Below are positions 60,000 to 64,000 of a DNA stretch of 64,000 nt, one piece after another; the first letter of the stretch is position 1; every line of letters starts with the position of its first letter. This DNA is from Pseudomonas chlororaphis (GTDB taxonomy: Bacteria > Pseudomonadota > Gammaproteobacteria > Pseudomonadales > Pseudomonadaceae). The notes beneath the pieces are model-generated. The model had not been told where the DNA came from. It ran no database searches and saw only the letters and a program-made list of their open reading frames with translations. The DNA lies in the NCBI RefSeq assembly GCF_003731765.1, contig NZ_MOAL01000006.1, forward strand, positions 564,563-628,562, written 5' to 3'. Made by a program: the position numbers and the translations under genes.

Positions 60000-60135
60000 C
60001 GATTGATCCTTGGTTGGAAATTATTGGATTCAACAGGCGATCGTGGGGAAGGATGTGGCGGCTCCAGTGATGGCCGGGATCCCTGTCTGGCGCCCCTCGA
60101 AAGCAAGCGCCAGGGTAGGAACAGCAGCGACCGGC

Positions 60136-63100
60136 TTAAATGGGACGGGTACGAGATTGCACCAGGGGCGCCCGGGCGATGCCTCGCGACCAGGGCTGGA
60201 ATGGCTGGCGCAGGGCCGCCAGATCGGCCTTGGCCTGGTCGAAAATGCGTTCCAGGGTCGCCAGCAGCTCAGCCTGGCAGCGGCGTACGGCAGCCGGTTG
60301 TTGCGTGTCGGCCTGGCGCAGGGCATGGCAGCTGGCGGCCATCTCGCGGGCATCGATCAGGCAGGCAACGCCGCTGAGGCGATGGCTCAGGTCACCGATG
60401 ACCTGGGGTGTTTTGGCCAGGTCGGCGAGGCGCAACTGGGTGATTTCCTGCTGCAGGTTCTGGGTCAGTTCCAGGAGGATGCGCCGGCGCAGGATCGCGC
60501 TGTTCTTGCCCACCTCGTCCAAGTGATCGAGGTTGAAGGGGCGCTGCGTTCGGGGCTCGGCGTCGATGGGCGCGTGGTGGCTCAGGACTTCCCGCAGGCG
60601 CGCCAGGGTCACCGGCTTGACCATCAGGTCGTTCATCCCGGCGTTGGAGCATTGGGTGGCCTCGTTGCTCAGGGCGCTGGCGGTGTAGCCGATGATCAGC
60701 CGCGGTGCCAGGCCTCGGCGCTGCTCGTCTTCGCGGACCGCACGGGTCAGGGCATAGCCGTCCATCTCCGGCATGTTGCAGTCGCTGATCAGCACGTCAT
60801 AGGGCGCCTCGCGCAACGCCAGCAACGCCTGTTCGCCGCTGCTGACATGCTGGGCCTGGTGGCCCAGGCGCTGCAGTTGCAGGGTCAGCACCAGGCCGTT
60901 GGTGGAGACGTCGTCCACCACCAGCACCCGCAACGCCTGGGTGGCCGGTTGCGGTGCCGGCAGTTTGAGGGGCGGCGCCAGGGCCGGCTGCCACTTCAGG
61001 GGCAGTTCCACGTGCACGCAGCAGCCCTGGCCGGGCTCGCTTTCCAGCCAGATATGGCCGTCCATCAATTGGCTCAGTTGACTGCAAATGCTCAGGCCCA
61101 GCCCCGAACCGCCGTACAGGTGAGCGGTGCGGGCGCTGGCCTGGCGATAGGGTTCGAAGATCAACGGCTGCAAGGCCTTGGGGATGCCGATGCCGGTGTC
61201 GCGCACACTCAGGGTCAGCAGGCTGACGCCCGGGCGCAGCACACGTTCGGTGACCCGGGCCTGGATGCTGCCACGGTCGGTGAACTTCAAGGCATTGCTG
61301 ATCAGGTTGTGGAAAATCTGCTGCAGGCGCAGGGCATCCACCAGGTACAGGCGGTGCGGCGTGGCCTGGTAATCGAAGCGCAGGTGCAGGTTTTTCTCCT
61401 GGGCCTGGGCGGCGAACAGCCCCAGGCTGTTGCTCAACAGCGGTTCGAGGGCGGTGGGGTGGGGCGCGAGTTGCATGAGGCCGCTCTCGATCTTGTCCAG
61501 GTCGAGGATGTTGCCGATCAGGTCGATCATCGAGGTCGCCGATTGCTGCGCCACCCGCAGGTGGTGCGACGGTGTCTGGCGGCTGCTGGTCTCAAGCTCC
61601 AGCAGGCCCACCAGGGCATTGAGCGGTGTGCGCAGTTCATGGCTCATGCTGGCAAGGAATTCGCTCTTGGCGGCGCTGGCCTGCTGCGCCGCTTGCTTGG
61701 CTTCCCGCAGCTTGAGTTCCAGGTGCTTGCGTTCGGAAATATCCAGCCAGCCGCCCAGCAACCCCTGTAACACGCCCCGGGCGTTGTAGAAGGGCACCAG
61801 CCATTGGTAGAGGTAGCGCTCCTGGCCGTTGATCAACAACCGAGTGTCGAGAAAGCGCGGGCGATGGCTGGCCAGCAGCAGGCGGTGTTCCTCTTGCAGG
61901 GCCTGGGCGAAGTCCTCCGGCATGCTCGGCTGTTCCGTGGGCAGGCGCTCGCGGACCTGCTCCTGGCGGGTGCTGAAAAACTCTTCATAGGCCCGGTTGC
62001 AGGTGCTCAGGCGGCCTTCCAGGTCACACACGTAGAGCGGCGTTGGCAGGCCATTGAGCAGGGAAAACTGGAACGCCAGTTTGTCCTGCAAGCGGGTCTG
62101 GGCACTGTTGGTTTCCTTGATCTGGCGCTTCAGCCGCCAGTTCCAGATCAGCGACAGCACGAAAATCAGCAACGCCACCAGCAGCACGTGCCAGGCTTGC
62201 TCGGCGATCCATTCCCAGAGCGCAGCGTCGGGGCGTTGTTCGGCAATCAGTTGAATGTCGCTTTGCGGCGTCTTGGCCAGGGCGTCCAGCAGCTTGTCGA
62301 GGATGCTCAGCAGCTCCCGTGATCCGGGCGCCACGGCGAACTGATGAGGCGTGGGCGTGGCTTCGAAACTCAGGCCGAATTGCAGGCCCTGGCCGGGCAG
62401 GGCTTCGGTGCCCACCGGGGTGTTGAGGGTGGCGTCTACCTGGTATTGCAGCACTCGGTCCAGGGCCTCGCGGTAGTGCTCGGTGAGCAGCAGTTGGATG
62501 CCTGGGTAGCGTTGTCGCAGGTAGCCCAGCAAGGGGTGATTGCGCGGCAGCGCCAGCTTGCGCCCCTGCATGGCTTCCAGGGAACTGGGGGAGCTGTCGC
62601 CGGCACGGATGATAAAGGCCCAGTTGCGGGTGCCGTAGGCCTGGCTGAAACCTACCCCCCGGGCGCCATCGGAAACCGCCAGGCTGCGGGTGGTGAGGTC
62701 GGCGTTGCCGGCCAGCAACTGCGCCAGGTCGCCGGCCTTGGATTGGCTGGGCTGGATCTCCAGTTGCAGGCGCAAGGTACTGGCCAGGGTCTGCAGCAGG
62801 TTGATGCTCAGGCCGGCCCACTGGCCGTCGGCGCGACGATAGAGGTAGGGCGGTGCTTCCTCGGCCAGCAGCCTGATCCGTCGATGGGCGCCGAGCCAGG
62901 CCAGTTCCGTGGGGCTCAGGCTGAAGGATTCGGTGGGGGCGAAGGGAAAGGGCTGCTGGCTGGAACTGTGCTGGATCTTCTGCTTGTGGGCCTCGGGAAT
63001 ATTGCCCAGCACGTAGTCGATCAAGGTGCGCAGGGCGCGGTCGTCGCGGCGCATGGCGAAGGCGAAACCGGTGTTGGGCAAGTAGGCGGCAAACTTGTTG

Positions 63101-63795
63101 TGCAGGCCCAGGTCGGGCCGCGCCTGCATGTACAGGTTGGCGCGGAATTTATCGCTGATAAAGGCATCGGCCTGCTCGCTGGCCAATTGTTCGAAGGCCT
63201 GGGCAGTGGTGCGCACCAGGGTCACCTCGGCCTGCGGGTAGGCTTGCCTGACCATGGCCGGGCGCAGGTAGTTCTCCAGCACCAGCACGCGTTTGCCCGA
63301 CAGGTCCGGGGGCAGGCTCTGGTCGTTGTTGCGACCGACGATGATCGGCTGGTTGTCCAGGTAGGGCTGGCTCAGGATCAGGCCGGGTTCATGGGCCTCG
63401 AACTCGCTGGCCCGGGGCAGCAGGTCGATGCGACGGTCGAGCAAGGCCTGGATGGCGGCCTGGGGCGAGGGCAGTTCCACCCGCTCGAAGGTCAGGCCGA
63501 GCTGGTCGCCGATCAAGTCCAGGTACTGATTGGAGAGGGCCTTGAGCACCTGATTGCCGGCGCTTTCCAGGGGCCGCTCCGGCGGCGCGATGGTGGCCAC
63601 ACGCAAGGTCTTGCTGGGCAGGGCGTTGCGCATTTCCAGCAGCCGGGTCAGGGGCAGGGTGCCGCCCTCGGTGTTCGGCGGCTCGGCGCCATGGGCTGTG
63701 CAGTGGGTCAACACGCCGAGCAGGCCCAGCAGGGGGAACAGCAGCCGGCAACGGGACCGCCGCGTGGCAGGCGCAGAAAACGCTAAGGGGGGCAT
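60136..63795 (-). CDS. BvgS-like hybrid sensor kinase with two periplasmic binding domains
   Basis: 1219 residues from ATG 63795 (an open extension to 63942 precedes it), TTGGAG upstream. Order of domains: signal/anchor at 15-40; two periplasmic SBP_bac_3 domains at about 60-290 and 300-545; TM near 560; PAS at about 590-720; HisKA with SMSHELRTPLNAL; HATPase (ISNALKFTDRG, GGSGLGLSIC); receiver with Asp in VLISDCNMPEMDGY; and C-terminal Hpt with His in LSHRLSGVACL. This is the BvgS/EvgS architecture. A LuxR-type regulator lies immediately upstream. It is next to the LPMO genes and T2SS operon. The ligand is not predictable; Venus-flytrap tandem domains often sense small acids or amines. Confidence 0.93.
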   Translation of the reverse strand: MPPLAFSAPATRRSRCRLLFPLLGLLGVLTHCTAHGAEPPNTEGGTLPLTRLLEMRNALPSKTLRVATIAPPERPLESAGNQVLKALSNQYLDLIGDQLGLTFERVELPSPQAAIQALLDRRIDLLPRASEFEAHEPGLILSQPYLDNQPIIVGRNNDQSLPPDLSGKRVLVLENYLRPAMVRQAYPQAEVTLVRTTAQAFEQLASEQADAFISDKFRANLYMQARPDLGLHNKFAAYLPNTGFAFAMRRDDRALRTLIDYVLGNIPEAHKQKIQHSSSQQPFPFAPTESFSLSPTELAWLGAHRRIRLLAEEAPPYLYRRADGQWAGLSINLLQTLASTLRLQLEIQPSQSKAGDLAQLLAGNADLTTRSLAVSDGARGVGFSQAYGTRNWAFIIRAGDSSPSSLEAMQGRKLALPRNHPLLGYLRQRYPGIQLLLTEHYREALDRVLQYQVDATLNTPVGTEALPGQGLQFGLSFEATPTPHQFAVAPGSRELLSILDKLLDALAKTPQSDIQLIAEQRPDAALWEWIAEQAWHVLLVALLIFVLSLIWNWRLKRQIKETNSAQTRLQDKLAFQFSLLNGLPTPLYVCDLEGRLSTCNRAYEEFFSTRQEQVRERLPTEQPSMPEDFAQALQEEHRLLLASHRPRFLDTRLLINGQERYLYQWLVPFYNARGVLQGLLGGWLDISERKHLELKLREAKQAAQQASAAKSEFLASMSHELRTPLNALVGLLELETSSRQTPSHHLRVAQQSATSMIDLIGNILDLDKIESGLMQLAPHPTALEPLLSNSLGLFAAQAQEKNLHLRFDYQATPHRLYLVDALRLQQIFHNLISNALKFTDRGSIQARVTERVLRPGVSLLTLSVRDTGIGIPKALQPLIFEPYRQASARTAHLYGGSGLGLSICSQLSQLMDGHIWLESEPGQGCCVHVELPLKWQPALAPPLKLPAPQPATQALRVLVVDDVSTNGLVLTLQLQRLGHQAQHVSSGEQALLALREAPYDVLISDCNMPEMDGYALTRAVREDEQRRGLAPRLIIGYTASALSNEATQCSNAGMNDLMVKPVTLARLREVLSHHAPIDAEPRTQRPFNLDHLDEVGKNSAILRRRILLELTQNLQQEITQLRLADLAKTPQVIGDLSHRLSGVACLIDAREMAASCHALRQADTQQPAAVRRCQAELLATLERIFDQAKADLAALRQPFQPWSRGIARAPLVQSRTRPI

Positions 63796-63830
63796 GGGCA
63801 AACGCTCCAAGGGGCGACGCGGACGAGGGC

Positions 63831-64000
63831 TCAGGACAGGCCGTGTTCCTGGATGTACAAAAACAGGCTGGCGTCGGTGTCCAGTCCGAGCTTGCGCATG
63901 GCGCTGCTTTTTTGCGTGCTGATGGTTTGCTTGCTGCGGCACAGGTGCAGGGCGATGGCCCCCACGCTCATGCCCGAGCCGTACAGGCGCAGCACTTCGA
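63831..64000 (-). CDS. LuxR-type response regulator, C-terminal part only
   Basis: The last 56 residues of a gene cut by the window edge, ending TGA at 63831-63833. The GerE helix-turn-helix is clear: VLRLYGSGMSVGAIALHLCRSKQTISTQKSSAMRKLGLDTDASLFLYIQEHGLS, with the recognition helix around SKQTISTQK. The whole protein is probably a NarL/FixJ or BvgA/EvgA-type response regulator, because the hybrid kinase follows 36 bases after the stop on the same strand, the usual BvgAS order. The receiver domain lies beyond the window. Confidence 0.88.
   Translation of the reverse strand, partial: EVLRLYGSGMSVGAIALHLCRSKQTISTQKSSAMRKLGLDTDASLFLYIQEHGLS

Noticed and set aside
60010..63786. Long plus-strand open frames opposite the hybrid kinase
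   Set aside because: Composition is that of shadow frames, and the minus-strand product has complete catalytic motifs.
1..64000. CRISPR array or phage
   Set aside because: No regularly spaced direct repeats and no structural phage genes; the only repeats are REP-like palindromes, the Ser/Gly-coding runs, and the tRNA-derived 59-bp pair.

Overview
The window reads as chromosomal DNA of a fluorescent-group Pseudomonas. It is GC-rich with strong GC3, and carries a DctA/OprD pair, large numbers of LysR/GntR/PucR regulators, 4HB-type chemotaxis receptors, a YccA homologue beside a tRNA-Ser gene, a full type II secretion (T2SS) operon, and short palindromic repeats of the kind common in P. fluorescens relatives. 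The species call is an inference; no rRNA or housekeeping marker is present.

Layout. 0.1-4.8 kb: a LysR regulator, then a co-oriented set of DoxX-type membrane protein, ABM-domain protein, YtcJ-like amidohydrolase with a Tat-like leader, and YcaC-type isochorismatase-fold hydrolase. 5-12.3 kb: a MscS channel fused to a cyclic-nucleotide-binding domain, a secreted alpha/beta hydrolase with divergent LysR, a chemoreceptor, a TPM-domain protein and a small hydrolase. 12.5-19.8 kb: a small unknown protein, a TonB siderophore-type receptor, then nitrilase, aldoxime dehydratase and an outer-membrane MetA-pathway protein, read divergently from an AraC regulator (aldoxime to nitrile to acid). 19.8-27.6 kb: a second chemoreceptor, a kinase/phospho-lyase pair resembling hydroxylysine catabolism with a divergent MocR regulator, a DUF4303 protein and a GAF histidine kinase. 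27.8-35.6 kb: OprD porin, DctA, two pyrone-dicarboxylate-lactonase-like amidohydrolases, LysR, GntR and an aromatic-acid MFS carrier. 36-43 kb: amino acid permease, PuuB-like FAD oxidase, cupin, MmsA-like aldehyde dehydrogenase and a convergent PucR regulator.

43.3-45.5 kb is a small island of about 2 kb bounded by a 59-bp direct repeat of the tRNA-Ser(UGA) 3' end plus its terminator. It holds a broken Rhs tip, an Imm32-like and a SUKH-3-like immunity gene, and an AT-rich unknown gene, with no integrase visible.

45.6-64 kb: yccA, then on the minus strand a LuxR-type response regulator (cut by the window edge), a BvgS-like hybrid kinase, two paralogous GbpA-like lytic polysaccharide monooxygenases (LPMOs), and an operon of cytochrome b561 followed by gspC-D-E-F-G-H-I-J-K-L-M. 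The simplest reading is a regulated chitin/polysaccharide-oxidising system: the two-component pair senses, the T2SS exports the LPMOs, and the b561 gene coupled to gspC might be connected with electron supply. That last link is a hypothesis.

Most gene families here are known. The most unusual items are the tRNA-Ser island of orphan immunity genes and the b561-T2SS-LPMO-BvgS neighbourhood.
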